NCBI RefSeq assembly: GCF_003818115.1
Contig: NZ_RPOI01000018.1
Coordinates: 1-64,000, forward strand
Direction: 5' to 3'
Length of the DNA: 64,000 bases
DNA from: Citrobacter youngae
GTDB lineage: Bacteria > Pseudomonadota > Gammaproteobacteria > Enterobacterales > Enterobacteriaceae
Shown here piece after piece: positions 9,168 to 18,419 of the stretch (within the stretch, counting starts at the first letter, position 1; every line of letters begins with the position of its first letter). The notes below the pieces were generated by a model. That model ran no database searches, had not been told where the DNA came from, and saw only the letters and a list, made by a program, of their open reading frames with translations. The translations under genes were made by a program, and so were the position numbers.

Positions 9168-11153
9168 TTACCACTGATAACTCACGAAAATTTTGCCATT
9201 GCGACCATCCTGCGGGATGCCTTGTGGCGACCAATACTCTTTATCAAAAGCGTTGCCCAGCACCAGCGTGGTGGTCATACCTTTCAGTGCCTGTTGGCCC
9301 TGATAGCTCACGTAAAAGTCGTTTACGGCATAGCCGGGCTGTTTAGCGTAGCTGCTGCTGATATGCGTGGAGCGGTCCGCAAACGTGCCTATCCAGCCGA
9401 CTGAGAAACCGCTGTGTGCCACGGGTATGTTCAGTTTGCTGGTGACGGTATCCGGGTTAATGCTGGAAATGTATTCGCCCGTGTCAGTATCTTTGCCGCG
9501 TGTGCGGTTATAGGCCATATCGAGACTGAACAGATCGGCGGAGTACTTCGCCATCACGTCCCAGCCCCAGATTTTGGCGTTGGGGACGTTATAGGACATG
9601 GTTGTCGCGGCAGCAAAGTCGACGTTGGTGGAGATGTAATCTTTCGCTTTGGTGTCGAAATAGCTGGCTTTAAATTCGAGCGCATCGCTCGCCATCAGCA
9701 GATCGTCAAAGCGCAGGCCAAATCCGTACTCCTGCGTTTCGTTGGTTTCCGGGCGCAGGTTAGGGTTTGGCACCCAGTAGTTAGTGTAGAAACGACCAAT
9801 AGAGAAGTGTTTTGCATCGTTATACATCTCGCCCATAGTCGGGGCGCGGAAGGCCTGAGCCCAGGACCCGAACAGCATCAGCCAGTCGGCTGGCGTAACG
9901 GTCATTCCTGCGCGGGACGACCATTTGTCGGCATCGACATCCGCGTAACCATCGCTGCTACCGCGATATGAGTCATAGCGTGTACCACCCAGCAATGTTA
10001 CGGGCAGATCTCGCAGGGTGATTTCATCCTGCAGCCAGCCGGAGCTAAAATCAATTTTTGCCTCAGGGAAACCGGTCGTCGCACCTCCGGGGCGTTGTTC
10101 CTGGCGATAGTACTCACCACCGTAAGTTAACAGGTGAGAAGCAAAGGAGTCGGTAAACAACCGGCTGCGGTTATCAATTTTTCCGCCTTTGGTCGTTTGT
10201 TTGCGAAACTCATTAGTCGCATCCGGATTCTGGGCATTAATGCGAGCCTCGGACCAGTAAAGGCGAGCATCAGCGTTCAGCCAGTCATTGTCCACAGGGG
10301 CGAGCGTGTAGGTCAGTTGCGCATCACGCTGGATGGTTGAACGGTCGGTCATCGGGTTGCTGGTGGCATCCGCCGCGCTGGTTTGTGGGTTCTTAGGTTC
10401 ACGGGCGTCATTGTTGTAGTAGCGCAACGAGCCTGCCAGCGTCTGGGCGCTGTCAATTTTCCAACTGCCTTTCGCCAGCATATTGTTGATCGCTTCATCG
10501 TTTGGCGCTGTAGTGCCGTCGCTCTGGCGCAAATCACCGCGATCGCGGCTCGACCATGCAAGCAGTCCGTCCAGCGTATCGGTACGCCCAAATGCGCTGG
10601 CGCCCATACCGAGGCTGTGATCGCCGGTTGCCGCAGTACCGAACACGCGGTAACCGCTGTTTTGTCCGGCTTCCAGCAGATCTTTGGCATCCGCAGTGTC
10701 ATAGGCGATCACGCCGCCGAGCGCACCGCTGCCATACAGCAGAGCAGAAGGGCCGCGCACGACTTCGATGCGTTTGATAAGCGCCGGGTCGAGGAAGGTA
10801 CTGTTCAGGTGTCCGGTGTCGGTGCCCTGACGAACGCCGTCAACCAGCACCAGAACGCCGCGGCGGTCATAGCCGCGCAGATTCACGTCCTGGCCGTTGG
10901 TGCGGCCCGTGCCATCGAGGGTCAGACCCGGAACCGTCCGCAACAGATCGGCTGCCGAACTGGCGGTCTGGTTTTCCGGGGCGGTGGCATCAATCACGCT
11001 GACCATCATCGGTGCTTCAAAGGCACTACGGGCATTGCCGGTGGCGGTGACGGTCATATCTTCGACCGCCGCATACGCGAAAGTGGGCAGGCTACTGACA
11101 ATCGCCAGCGCCAATAGCGAGGGACACAGGGATGCAGTGTGCAGGTATGGCAT
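9168..11153 (-). CDS. hmuR: TonB-dependent haemin receptor HmuR
   Basis: Outer-membrane receptor of 661 residues. A signal peptide ends at AYA, followed by a TonB box in AVEDMTVTATG. The plug domain (about residues 45-150) contains LLRTVPGLTLDGTGRTNGQDVNLRGYDRRG and RIEVVRGPSALLYGSGALGG. The barrel holds the haem-receptor region FRAPTMGEMYND and ends in aromatic FVSYQW, as outer-membrane barrels do. It lies between hemP and hmuS and is likely iron-controlled through the Fur box upstream of hemP. Confidence 0.95.
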   Translation of the reverse strand: MPYLHTASLCPSLLALAIVSSLPTFAYAAVEDMTVTATGNARSAFEAPMMVSVIDATAPENQTASSAADLLRTVPGLTLDGTGRTNGQDVNLRGYDRRGVLVLVDGVRQGTDTGHLNSTFLDPALIKRIEVVRGPSALLYGSGALGGVIAYDTADAKDLLEAGQNSGYRVFGTAATGDHSLGMGASAFGRTDTLDGLLAWSSRDRGDLRQSDGTTAPNDEAINNMLAKGSWKIDSAQTLAGSLRYYNNDAREPKNPQTSAADATSNPMTDRSTIQRDAQLTYTLAPVDNDWLNADARLYWSEARINAQNPDATNEFRKQTTKGGKIDNRSRLFTDSFASHLLTYGGEYYRQEQRPGGATTGFPEAKIDFSSGWLQDEITLRDLPVTLLGGTRYDSYRGSSDGYADVDADKWSSRAGMTVTPADWLMLFGSWAQAFRAPTMGEMYNDAKHFSIGRFYTNYWVPNPNLRPETNETQEYGFGLRFDDLLMASDALEFKASYFDTKAKDYISTNVDFAAATTMSYNVPNAKIWGWDVMAKYSADLFSLDMAYNRTRGKDTDTGEYISSINPDTVTSKLNIPVAHSGFSVGWIGTFADRSTHISSSYAKQPGYAVNDFYVSYQGQQALKGMTTTLVLGNAFDKEYWSPQGIPQDGRNGKIFVSYQW

Positions 11154-11226
11154 AGCAACTCTCCATTAGGAAATCGAAAGCGCTGGCTGCCTGGGTATCA
11201 CCTGGGTGGCTGGCGAAAGGTGTTGT

Positions 11227-11415
11227 TTATTTGGTCAGAATGAGTTTTCCGGCTTGGGTCTGGCGCAGCAAGTAATGCTGACCATCATGTTCTATGATCA
11301 CGCGTCCTTCTTTACCCAGCAGGCTTTTACTGTCAATTCGACGCTCATTTGGCATGACAGAAGGCGGTGTTTTTTCTTTTGCAGGCGTTGCTGTAGTGTT
11401 ATCCATACGTGACAT
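11227..11415 (-). CDS. hemP: Small haemin-uptake protein HemP (YdiE-like)
   Basis: Small protein of about 62 residues with the HemP/HmuP family signature: [15 protein letters not shown], then [24 protein letters not shown] at the C-terminus. Family members are linked to regulation of haem receptor expression in some bacteria; the enterobacterial role is unclear. E. coli keeps a homologue, ydiE, at the same position without the hmu genes. The ATG at 11415 is chosen; an ATG three codons later is an alternative. No strong Shine-Dalgarno is visible before either. Confidence 0.85.
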   Translation of the reverse strand: MSRMDNTTATPAKEKTPPSVMPNERRIDSKSLLGKEGRVIIEHDGQHYLLRQTQAGKLILTK

Positions 11416-11443
11416 AGTGTTTAAAAATAACAATCAATGTAAC

Positions 11444-11462
11444 AATGATAATCATTATCAAT
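11444..11462 (-). promoter_or_regulatory. Fur box of the hemP-hmuRSTUV operon
   Basis: On the minus strand the site reads ATTGATAATGATTATCATT, an almost perfect 19-bp palindrome very close to the Fur consensus GATAATGATAATCATTATC. It lies about 30-50 bp upstream of the hemP start, where bound Fur-Fe2+ would block transcription of the haem operon when iron is plentiful. Confidence 0.85.
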
Positions 11463-11536
11463 AAACTGAGAATTTGCATCAAGTCTTTTTGTGAAATAAT
11501 TGTGACGGGATCAAATTTGCGGGATTGTGCTGCATT

Positions 11537-11568
11537 AAAAAAGCCCGGTCGCATTACGCTGACCGGGC
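11537..11568 (-). terminator. Terminator of aroH
   Basis: On the minus strand GCCCGGTC (from 11568) pairs with GACCGGGC (to 11543) across a 10-nt loop and is followed directly by TTTTTT. It lies about 57 bp past the aroH stop: a classic intrinsic terminator separating aroH from the haem operon control region. Confidence 0.9.
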
Positions 11569-11624
11569 CTGGATGGGCACGAACCTTAGGTCGGGTCAGG
11601 CGAAACCGCCGCCCGGGCATGATG

Positions 11625-12671
11625 TTAGAATCGACTGTCTACCGCAGAGGCGAGTTTTTCAACCAGCAGTTCCGTATCTTCCCAGTTCAGGCAGGGATCG
11701 GTGATTGACTGACCGTAAACCAGTGGCTGGCCGCTGACGATTTTTTGCGTACCTTCGCGTAAGAAACTTTCCGCCATGATCCCGGCTATTGCCGTCGAAC
11801 CATTGCGAATCTGCTGACAGACGTCATCGCACACTTCTAACTGACGGCGATGCTGCTTCTGGCAATTGCCATGGCTGAAATCCACCACCAGATGCTCCGG
11901 CAGAGAGAATTCATGCAGCGTATCGCAGGCAGCGGCAATATCTTCGGCAGAGTAGTTCGGCTTTTTACCACCGCGCATGATGATATGACCGTAGGGATTG
12001 CCGCTGGTCTGATAGATAGTCATCTGCCCGGTTTTATCCGGTGAGAGGAACATGTGGCTGGCGCGTGACGCGCGAATAGCATCGACGGCGATACGCGTGT
12101 TGCCATCTGTTCCGTTTTTGAACCCGACAGGGCAGGAGAGCGCGGAAGCCATTTCACGGTGAATTTGGCTCTCTGTGGTGCGTGCGCCAATTGCGCCCCA
12201 GCTGATCAGATCAGCAATAAACTGACCTGTCACCATATCGAGGAATTCAGTGGCCGTCGGTACACCCAGTTCGTTGACCTGTAACAGCAGTTTACGTGCC
12301 AGCTCAATACCATGATTTACACGATAGCTGCCATTCAAGTCCGGGTCGGAAATGAGGCCTTTCCAGCCCACGACGGTACGCGGTTTTTCAAAATAGGTAC
12401 GCATCACGATTTCCAGACGCGCCTGGTGTTTAGTGCGCAGTGCCTGCAAACGCGTGGCGTATTCCATGGCGGCATCGAGATCGTGAATCGAGCATGGTCC
12501 AACGATGACCAGCAAGCGAGGATCTTCACCATTCAAGATTTTTTCTATCCGGCGTCGGGAATCCGTAACATGGCGGGCGACGGAGGACGAAACAGGATGC
12601 CGTTGCGCAAGCTCTGCTGGAGTGACCAGGTTGTCAATACGCGCAGTACGGAGTTCATCGGTTCTGTTCAT
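11625..12671 (-). CDS. aroH: DAHP synthase, tryptophan-sensitive (AroH)
   Basis: Condenses phosphoenolpyruvate and erythrose 4-phosphate to DAHP, the first step of the shikimate pathway; this isozyme is feedback-inhibited by tryptophan. The 348 residues follow E. coli AroH nearly throughout. Visible motifs are VGPCSIHD, RTYFEKPRTVVGWKGLI, GARTTESQIHREMASALS, GFKNGTDG and VDFSHGNCQKQHRRQ. The TrpR operator upstream agrees with assignment as aroH rather than aroF or aroG. The shikimate dehydratase gene aroD is in the same window but not linked as an operon. Confidence 0.97.
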   Translation of the reverse strand: MNRTDELRTARIDNLVTPAELAQRHPVSSSVARHVTDSRRRIEKILNGEDPRLLVIVGPCSIHDLDAAMEYATRLQALRTKHQARLEIVMRTYFEKPRTVVGWKGLISDPDLNGSYRVNHGIELARKLLLQVNELGVPTATEFLDMVTGQFIADLISWGAIGARTTESQIHREMASALSCPVGFKNGTDGNTRIAVDAIRASRASHMFLSPDKTGQMTIYQTSGNPYGHIIMRGGKKPNYSAEDIAAACDTLHEFSLPEHLVVDFSHGNCQKQHRRQLEVCDDVCQQIRNGSTAIAGIMAESFLREGTQKIVSGQPLVYGQSITDPCLNWEDTELLVEKLASAVDSRF

Positions 12672-12762
12672 TACTTATCTCAGAAATTTGTTGCTTCAAC
12701 GGCAGGACTACCGGGAAGTGATGTACATCACAATATCACACTCATCCTGCCTGGTGGCGAGC

Positions 12763-12804
12763 ATAATAACAAAAAATCGAACCAATGCACTAGCATTCTA
12801 GTAC
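12763..12804 (-). promoter_or_regulatory. aroH promoter with TrpR operator
   Basis: The operator is GTACTAGAATGCTAGTGC on the minus strand (12804-12787), two CTAG half-sites matching the TrpR consensus GTACTAG..CTAGTAC. A -10 element TATTAT lies at 12768-12763, and a 17-bp spacer places AGTGCA (12791-12786) as the -35, so repressor and RNA polymerase would compete. This resembles the E. coli aroH promoter. The operator overlaps the last codons of ppsR, which begins its 3' end at 12798. Confidence 0.85.
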
Positions 12805-13631
12805 ATGCGGCGATTCAGCCCCATAATGTCGAGGATCTTGGTGGCAATCTCTTCTACCGAGTAATTGGTACTGTTCAGCCATGGGATCTGGTTTTTTCGG
12901 TACAACGCTTCTACCTCAGCAACTTCCATTCGGCACTGGCGCAGCGAAGCGTACCGGCTGTTCTCCCGGCGCTCTTCGCGGATCGCCGCCAGGCGCTCAG
13001 GGTCGATGGTCAGGCCGAATAATTTATGCTGCAACGGCTTCAGAGAGGCGGGCAGCACCAGATTATCCATATCATCGGCAATAAAGGGGTAGTTGGCCGC
13101 ACGGATACCAAACTGCATAGCCAGATACAAACTGGTCGGAGTTTTGCCGCAACGAGAAACGCCAAGCAGGATCACCTGCGCCTGATCGAGGTTGCGCAAC
13201 GAAATACCGTCGTCGTGCGCGAGGGTATAATCAATGGCGGCAATACGCGCATCGTACTTGTTGAGGTTGCCGGGATTCAGGCCGTGCGTGCGATGTGCGA
13301 TCGGCGTGGGGTCGAGTTTCATCTCATGTTGCAGCGGCGCGACCAGTGCCTGGACGATGTCCTGGCAAAAACCTTCACTTTGTAAAATGATCGAGCGAAT
13401 TTCCGGCAACACGATGGAGTAGAACACCAGAGGACGCACACCCGTTTGTTGATAAATGGCGTCAATCTGGTCTTTAACCGCCCGCGCACGACTCTCATTT
13501 TCAACAAACGGCAGCGTAATGCTGCTGATCGTGACCGGAAATTGCGACATTACCGCGTGACCCAATACCTCTGCGGTGATGGCTGTGCCATCAGAAATAT
13601 AAAATACATGACGATCAACAGCATTATCCAT
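12798..13631 (-). CDS. ppsR: PEP synthetase regulatory protein PpsR (kinase/pyrophosphorylase)
   Basis: Bifunctional DUF299 enzyme that inactivates PEP synthetase by ADP-dependent phosphorylation of a threonine and reactivates it by phosphate-dependent dephosphorylation. The 277-residue protein has a P-loop [15 protein letters not shown] and the conserved [31 protein letters not shown] segment split around residue 125. The frame is open for 41 further codons, but the ATG at 13631 ([15 protein letters not shown]) matches the family and has AGGATG upstream. It is divergent from its target gene ppsA. Confidence 0.96.
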   Translation of the reverse strand: MDNAVDRHVFYISDGTAITAEVLGHAVMSQFPVTISSITLPFVENESRARAVKDQIDAIYQQTGVRPLVFYSIVLPEIRSIILQSEGFCQDIVQALVAPLQHEMKLDPTPIAHRTHGLNPGNLNKYDARIAAIDYTLAHDDGISLRNLDQAQVILLGVSRCGKTPTSLYLAMQFGIRAANYPFIADDMDNLVLPASLKPLQHKLFGLTIDPERLAAIREERRENSRYASLRQCRMEVAEVEALYRKNQIPWLNSTNYSVEEIATKILDIMGLNRRMY

Positions 13632-13960
13632 TTTGCTCATCCTGGGGGCAGACATAATTCTCTGAAAGCATAAATTAAAATTCGTCAGAAGCGAATATTG
13701 CTGCATCAGTTTTATAAAGTGAAACAGTGTTTTTATATTTAATGAAAAGTACATTTCATTTTTCGGAGCAAATGTTTATACCGACTGATTTTGTGGTGAT
13801 CCCGTGCCGTTCGCGGGTTTGCGCAAATGCGGAAAGAATCTGAAAAAATAAAAAATAAAGTTGCTTGAACGATTCACCGTTTTTTTCGCTGAGGTAAATA
13901 TGCCAAGATAATTACGCAAAATTGAGTTTCCTAACCTCGTTCATATATAAGGATTGTTCG
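13632..13960. promoter_or_regulatory. ppsR-ppsA divergent control region with Cra site
   Basis: This 329-bp A+T-rich gap separates the divergent genes. CTTGAACGATTCACC at 13864-13878 (reverse GGTGAATCGTTCAAG) matches the Cra/FruR consensus core TGAATCGTTCA and is about 85-95 bp upstream of the ppsA ATG. Cra activates ppsA during growth on gluconeogenic substrates in E. coli. I see no further gene or repeat in the stretch. Confidence 0.8.
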
Positions 13961-16339
13961 ATGTCCAACAATGGCTCGTCACCGCTGGTGCTTTGGTATA
14001 ACCAACTCGGCATGAATGATGTAGACAGAGTTGGGGGCAAAAATGCCTCCCTGGGTGAAATGATTACTAACCTTTCAGGTATGGGCGTTTCCGTACCGAA
14101 TGGTTTTGCAACGACCGCCGATGCGTTTAACCAGTTTCTGGACCAAAGCGGCGTAAACCAGCGCATTTATGAGCTGCTGGATAAAACGGATATTGACGAT
14201 GTCACCGAGCTTGCAAAAGCGGGTGCACAGATCCGCCAGTGGATTATCGACACTCCTTTCCAGCCTGAACTGGAAAATGCCGTCCGCGATGCCTACGCGC
14301 AGCTGTCAGCGGACGATGCCAATGCTTCTTTTGCCGTGCGTTCCTCCGCTACAGCAGAAGATATGCCAGATGCGTCATTCGCGGGCCAGCAGGAAACGTT
14401 CCTCAACGTCCAGGGATTTGATGCCGTACTGGTTGCTATCAAACACGTGTTTGCCTCGCTGTTTAACGATCGCGCAATCTCCTATCGTGTTCATCAGGGC
14501 TATGATCACCGCGGCGTCGCGCTCTCTGCGGGCGTTCAGCGGATGGTGCGTTCTGATCTCGCGTCTTCCGGTGTCATGTTCTCCATCGATACCGAATCCG
14601 GTTTCGATCAGGTGGTGTTTATCACGTCTGCATGGGGCCTGGGCGAGATGGTGGTGCAGGGCGCTGTGAACCCGGATGAATTCTACGTGCATAAACCGAC
14701 GCTGGCGGCTAATCGTCCGTCCATCGTGCGTCGTACGATGGGCTCTAAGAAAATCCGCATGATTTATGCGCCGACTCAGGAGCATGGCAAGCAGGTTACC
14801 ATTGAAGACGTTCCGCAGGCGCAACGCGATGTTTTCTCACTGACCAACGAGGAAGTGCAGGAACTGGCGAAGCAGGCGGTGCAAATCGAGAAGCATTACG
14901 GTCGTCCGATGGACATCGAATGGGCGAAAGACGGTCATACCGGCAAGCTGTTCATTGTACAGGCCCGTCCGGAAACCGTACGTTCTCGCGGCCAGGTGAT
15001 GGAGCGTTATACGCTGCATGCGCAGGGTAAAATTATTGCTGAAGGTCGTGCCATCGGTCACCGCATTGGCGCGGGTCCGGTCAAAGTCATCCAGGACATC
15101 AGCGAAATGAACCGTATCGAGCCAGGCGATGTGCTGGTTACCGACATGACCGACCCGGACTGGGAACCGATCATGAAAAAAGCGGCGGCAATCGTCACCA
15201 ACCGCGGCGGTCGTACCTGTCACGCGGCGATTATTGCCCGTGAACTGGGAATTCCGGCGGTTGTTGGCTGTGGCGATGCGACCGAACGCATGAAAGACGG
15301 TGAGAAGGTCACTGTCTCCTGTGCGGAAGGCGACACTGGCTACGTGTATGCCGACATGCTGGACTTCAGCGTGAAGAGCTCCAGCGTGGAAACCATGCCG
15401 GATCTGCCGCTGAAGGTGATGATGAACGTCGGTAACCCGGACCGTGCTTTTGACTTCGCTTGCCTGCCAAACGAAGGTGTCGGCCTGGCGCGTCTCGAAT
15501 TTATTATCAACCGTATGATTGGCGTGCACCCGCGCGCTCTGCTGGAGTTCGATGACCAGACGCCTGAGCTGCAAAACGAAATCCGCGCCTTGATGAAAGG
15601 TTTCGATTCCCCACGTGAATTCTACGTGGGTCGTTTGACGGAAGGGATCGCGACGCTGGGTGCGGCGTTTTATCCAAAACGCGTCATCGTGCGTATGTCT
15701 GACTTTAAGTCCAACGAATATGCCAACCTCGTCGGCGGTGAGCGTTATGAACCGCATGAAGAGAACCCAATGCTGGGCTTCCGTGGCGCGGGCCGTTACG
15801 TTGCTGATAGCTTCCGCGACTGTTTCGCGCTGGAATGTGATGCCGTAAAACGTGTCCGTAACGATATGGGTCTGACTAACGTTGAAGTGATGGTACCGTT
15901 TGTTCGTACCGTTGCCCAGGCGAAAGCGGTGGTGGAAGAGCTGGCACGCCAGGGGCTGAAGCGCGGTGAGAACGGGCTGAAGGTAATCATGATGTGTGAG
16001 ATCCCATCCAACGCCTTGCTGGCTGAACAGTTCCTCGAATACTTCGATGGCTTCTCTATCGGGTCTAACGACATGACACAGCTGGCGCTGGGTCTGGACC
16101 GTGACTCTGGCGTGGTTTCTGAACTGTTTGATGAGCGTAACGATGCGGTGAAAGCACTGTTGTCGATGGCGATTCGTGCCGCTAAGAAACAGGGTAAATA
16201 CGTGGGTATTTGTGGCCAGGGCCCATCTGACCACGAAGACTTCGCGGCCTGGCTGATGGAAGAGGGGATCGACAGCCTGTCGCTGAACCCGGACACTGTC
16301 GTACAGACCTGGCTAAGTCTGGCTGAACTGAACAAGTAA
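13961..16339 (+). CDS. ppsA: Phosphoenolpyruvate synthetase PpsA
   Basis: Converts pyruvate and ATP to phosphoenolpyruvate, AMP and phosphate, needed for gluconeogenesis from three-carbon sources. The 792 residues contain an N-terminal ATP-grasp-like domain ([32 protein letters not shown]), the phosphohistidine domain with [14 protein letters not shown] (His421 in E. coli numbering), and a C-terminal PEP/pyruvate barrel ([38 protein letters not shown]). The ATG at 13961 gives the known [12 protein letters not shown] start; the frame is open 13 codons further up. Codon use is strongly biased, as for highly expressed genes. Confidence 0.97.
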   Translation: MSNNGSSPLVLWYNQLGMNDVDRVGGKNASLGEMITNLSGMGVSVPNGFATTADAFNQFLDQSGVNQRIYELLDKTDIDDVTELAKAGAQIRQWIIDTPFQPELENAVRDAYAQLSADDANASFAVRSSATAEDMPDASFAGQQETFLNVQGFDAVLVAIKHVFASLFNDRAISYRVHQGYDHRGVALSAGVQRMVRSDLASSGVMFSIDTESGFDQVVFITSAWGLGEMVVQGAVNPDEFYVHKPTLAANRPSIVRRTMGSKKIRMIYAPTQEHGKQVTIEDVPQAQRDVFSLTNEEVQELAKQAVQIEKHYGRPMDIEWAKDGHTGKLFIVQARPETVRSRGQVMERYTLHAQGKIIAEGRAIGHRIGAGPVKVIQDISEMNRIEPGDVLVTDMTDPDWEPIMKKAAAIVTNRGGRTCHAAIIARELGIPAVVGCGDATERMKDGEKVTVSCAEGDTGYVYADMLDFSVKSSSVETMPDLPLKVMMNVGNPDRAFDFACLPNEGVGLARLEFIINRMIGVHPRALLEFDDQTPELQNEIRALMKGFDSPREFYVGRLTEGIATLGAAFYPKRVIVRMSDFKSNEYANLVGGERYEPHEENPMLGFRGAGRYVADSFRDCFALECDAVKRVRNDMGLTNVEVMVPFVRTVAQAKAVVEELARQGLKRGENGLKVIMMCEIPSNALLAEQFLEYFDGFSIGSNDMTQLALGLDRDSGVVSELFDERNDAVKALLSMAIRAAKKQGKYVGICGQGPSDHEDFAAWLMEEGIDSLSLNPDTVVQTWLSLAELNK

Positions 16340-16345
16340 CATCAT

Positions 16346-16403
16346 GCCTTATCCGGCCTATTCAACGTAGGCCGGATAAGATACGCTAGCGTCGCCATCC
16401 GGC
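16346..16403. repeat. REP/BIME element between ppsA and fadK
   Basis: Two inverted copies of the REP core (TTATCCGGCCTA and TAGGCCGGATAA) with a nearby GCCATCCGGC tail lie between two convergent genes. Such elements often serve as mRNA-stabilising hairpins or gyrase/IHF sites. Confidence 0.85.
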
Positions 16404-16406
16404 ACT

Positions 16407-18044
16407 TTATCCTGCAACACTCTCCACGCTCAAACGCTGAATAATATCCTGACGCAGTTGGTATTTTTGTACTTTACCGGACGCTGTGCGTGGTAATTTC
16501 TCCACGATCACAATGTGCTCAGGGTATTTGTACTTTGCCACCCGCTTGCGACTAAAAAAGGCTACCACTGACTCCAGTGACAGCGAATGATGCGGCGGTT
16601 TTAGCACCACATAAGCACATGACCTTTCACCTAAGCGTTCGTCCGGCATCGCGACAACGCAGGCATCATGGATACGCGGATGCTGCAACAGAATATCCTC
16701 GACCTCGCGGCTACTGATATTTTCTCCACCGCGCACAATAATATCTTTTTTACGCCCGGTGATTTTGATGTATCCGGCATCGTCCATTCGGCATAAATCG
16801 CCGCTGTAATACCAGCCGTCATTATCCAGTGCTCGGGCGGTCAGTTCGGGTTCATCGAGATAGCCCATAAACACATTGGGCCCGCGGGAGGCCTCTTCTC
16901 CTTCCATACCCGCAGGCAACGTGTTACGTGCCTCATCGACGACTTTAATTTCCACGCCGGCTGCGGCATATCCGTCGGTGTTCATCATGCGGGAAAGCGA
17001 ATCATCCAGATTGACCACCGCGTGCGGCGAGCTTTCTGTTGAGCCATAGACGCTTAAAAGTTTAATGCCGAGCAGCTGACAATCGCGGGCTATTTTTTTC
17101 GGAATAGTGGTGCCGCCGCATAAGAAAAAGCGTAACGACGAGAGATCGTAGGGATGTTTTTCCACGCTACACAGCATGTCATAGACGAACGGTGTGGCGC
17201 CGAGTACGCAGGTACAGCGCTGCTGTACCAGTAATTCGAGACAGGCGGCTGGAGTAAAAATATCCAGCAGTACGCTGCGTGCGCCAATTAAAAACGGTGC
17301 GGTCACGCCATGTAAAAAACCGGTAGCATGGCCAAGTGGCGCGGGCATTAAAAATACATCCAGCCAGGTAAGATTAAGACGGGCACAATAGGCGCGTTCA
17401 CTGGCCAGGATGTTGTTGTGGGTCAGCATTACCCCTTTGGGCATCCCCTCTGTTCCGGAGGTAAACAGCACCGCAGCCAGCTCATCGGCATGCACACTAA
17501 TTGGCTGGGTTAATGGTGGTGATAAAAGGAGCTGGCTGAGTGCCAGTGAGTCTGTCGCGGGTGCCAGCTTATCGACGGCAACAATCTGTTGCAGATGCGG
17601 CAGCTGGTTTTGCAAGGGCAGGATCAGATCTACCGGCCGGGTTTGTTTAAACAGCGTAGGTGCGAAAAAAATCTTTGCCTTGCATTTGTTCAGTACCCAT
17701 ACCAGCTCGGCTTCGCGCCAGGCAGGAAGTAGTGGTACGGAAACCGCTCCGGTTTTCAGACAGGCCAGATAGATAAGGGTAAATTCACACCAGCCGGGCA
17801 GTTGAAAGGCGACGCGGTCACCTGGCTGGATTCCGCAGGCTAACAACCAGGTCGCCAGACGGCTGGCCGCGCTGTCGAGCGCGGCGTAGGTGTATGAATC
17901 GCCGTGATTATCGACCACAGCGATTTTGTCCGGCATCGCCTGGGCTGTTTGGCTCCAGTAATCACCCAGCGATGCATCCCCCCAAAACCCTTGTTGTCGA
18001 TAAGCTTCCCGACGTTCGGCATTAAACGTTAATGTGACACTCAT
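16407..18044 (-). CDS. fadK: Short/medium-chain acyl-CoA synthetase FadK (YdiD)
   Basis: AMP-forming acid:CoA ligase, associated in E. coli with anaerobic use of short and medium chain acids. The 545 residues carry the ANL-family motifs LFTSGTEGMPKGVMLTHNN (P-loop), SVYGSTESSPH, YSGDLCRMDDAGYIKITGRKKDIIVRGGENIS (hinge) and the catalytic-lysine region RTASGKVQKYQ near the C-terminus. It is the last gene of the ydiQRST-fadK series; an 81-bp gap separates it from ydiT. Its natural substrate in this cluster is not certain. Confidence 0.93.
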   Translation of the reverse strand: MSVTLTFNAERREAYRQQGFWGDASLGDYWSQTAQAMPDKIAVVDNHGDSYTYAALDSAASRLATWLLACGIQPGDRVAFQLPGWCEFTLIYLACLKTGAVSVPLLPAWREAELVWVLNKCKAKIFFAPTLFKQTRPVDLILPLQNQLPHLQQIVAVDKLAPATDSLALSQLLLSPPLTQPISVHADELAAVLFTSGTEGMPKGVMLTHNNILASERAYCARLNLTWLDVFLMPAPLGHATGFLHGVTAPFLIGARSVLLDIFTPAACLELLVQQRCTCVLGATPFVYDMLCSVEKHPYDLSSLRFFLCGGTTIPKKIARDCQLLGIKLLSVYGSTESSPHAVVNLDDSLSRMMNTDGYAAAGVEIKVVDEARNTLPAGMEGEEASRGPNVFMGYLDEPELTARALDNDGWYYSGDLCRMDDAGYIKITGRKKDIIVRGGENISSREVEDILLQHPRIHDACVVAMPDERLGERSCAYVVLKPPHHSLSLESVVAFFSRKRVAKYKYPEHIVIVEKLPRTASGKVQKYQLRQDIIQRLSVESVAG

Positions 18045-18125
18045 GAGTTATTCCCTGGATAATTTCGGTACACATCCTGCCGAATAACAGATGTGCTGTA
18101 TCCGGCGTGCAACAGGCGATACGTG

Positions 18126-18419
18126 TTAGCCGTAACGGAAATCCACACCAAATGTCCCAACCGGGTATTCCCATTGTTCGAGGATAGTGGAGCCGCACAG
18201 AACCCTGCAGGTACCACATTCCAGGCAGCCTGCGGAATCAAAATGAATATTTCCACTTTCGTCCTGCTTATACAGTCCAGCAGGACAGGCTTTCAGCAGT
18301 TTGCGAAATTCTTTCATGTCAGGATGTTCGGTAAGGATGATGTGCGGATGCCCCTCATCGACATTGAATTTATTAACGCCCAGTTTGACGTCAACATTTA
18401 CGGTGTTGTCCTGACTCAT
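18126..18419 (-). CDS. ydiT: FixX-like ferredoxin YdiT
   Basis: Small 97-residue ferredoxin-like protein of the FixX/CaiX type, expected to pair with the flavoprotein YdiS. The cysteine pattern CLECGTCRVLCGS near residue 69, with an earlier Cys in CPAGLY, fits a single 4Fe-4S cluster. The C-terminal WEYPVGTFGVDFRYG is typical of this family. It overlaps ydiS by 4 bp. Confidence 0.93.
   Translation of the reverse strand: MSQDNTVNVDVKLGVNKFNVDEGHPHIILTEHPDMKEFRKLLKACPAGLYKQDESGNIHFDSAGCLECGTCRVLCGSTILEQWEYPVGTFGVDFRYG

Noticed and set aside
9414-11117. Long plus-strand frames opposite hmuR
   Set aside because: Shadows of a confident TonB-dependent receptor gene; no ribosome-binding sites or motifs.
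14837-16234. 465-codon open frame antisense to ppsA
   Set aside because: It lies wholly inside a highly expressed gene with biased codons, which leave antisense frames open; the translation is rich in His, Arg and Val with no domain pattern.
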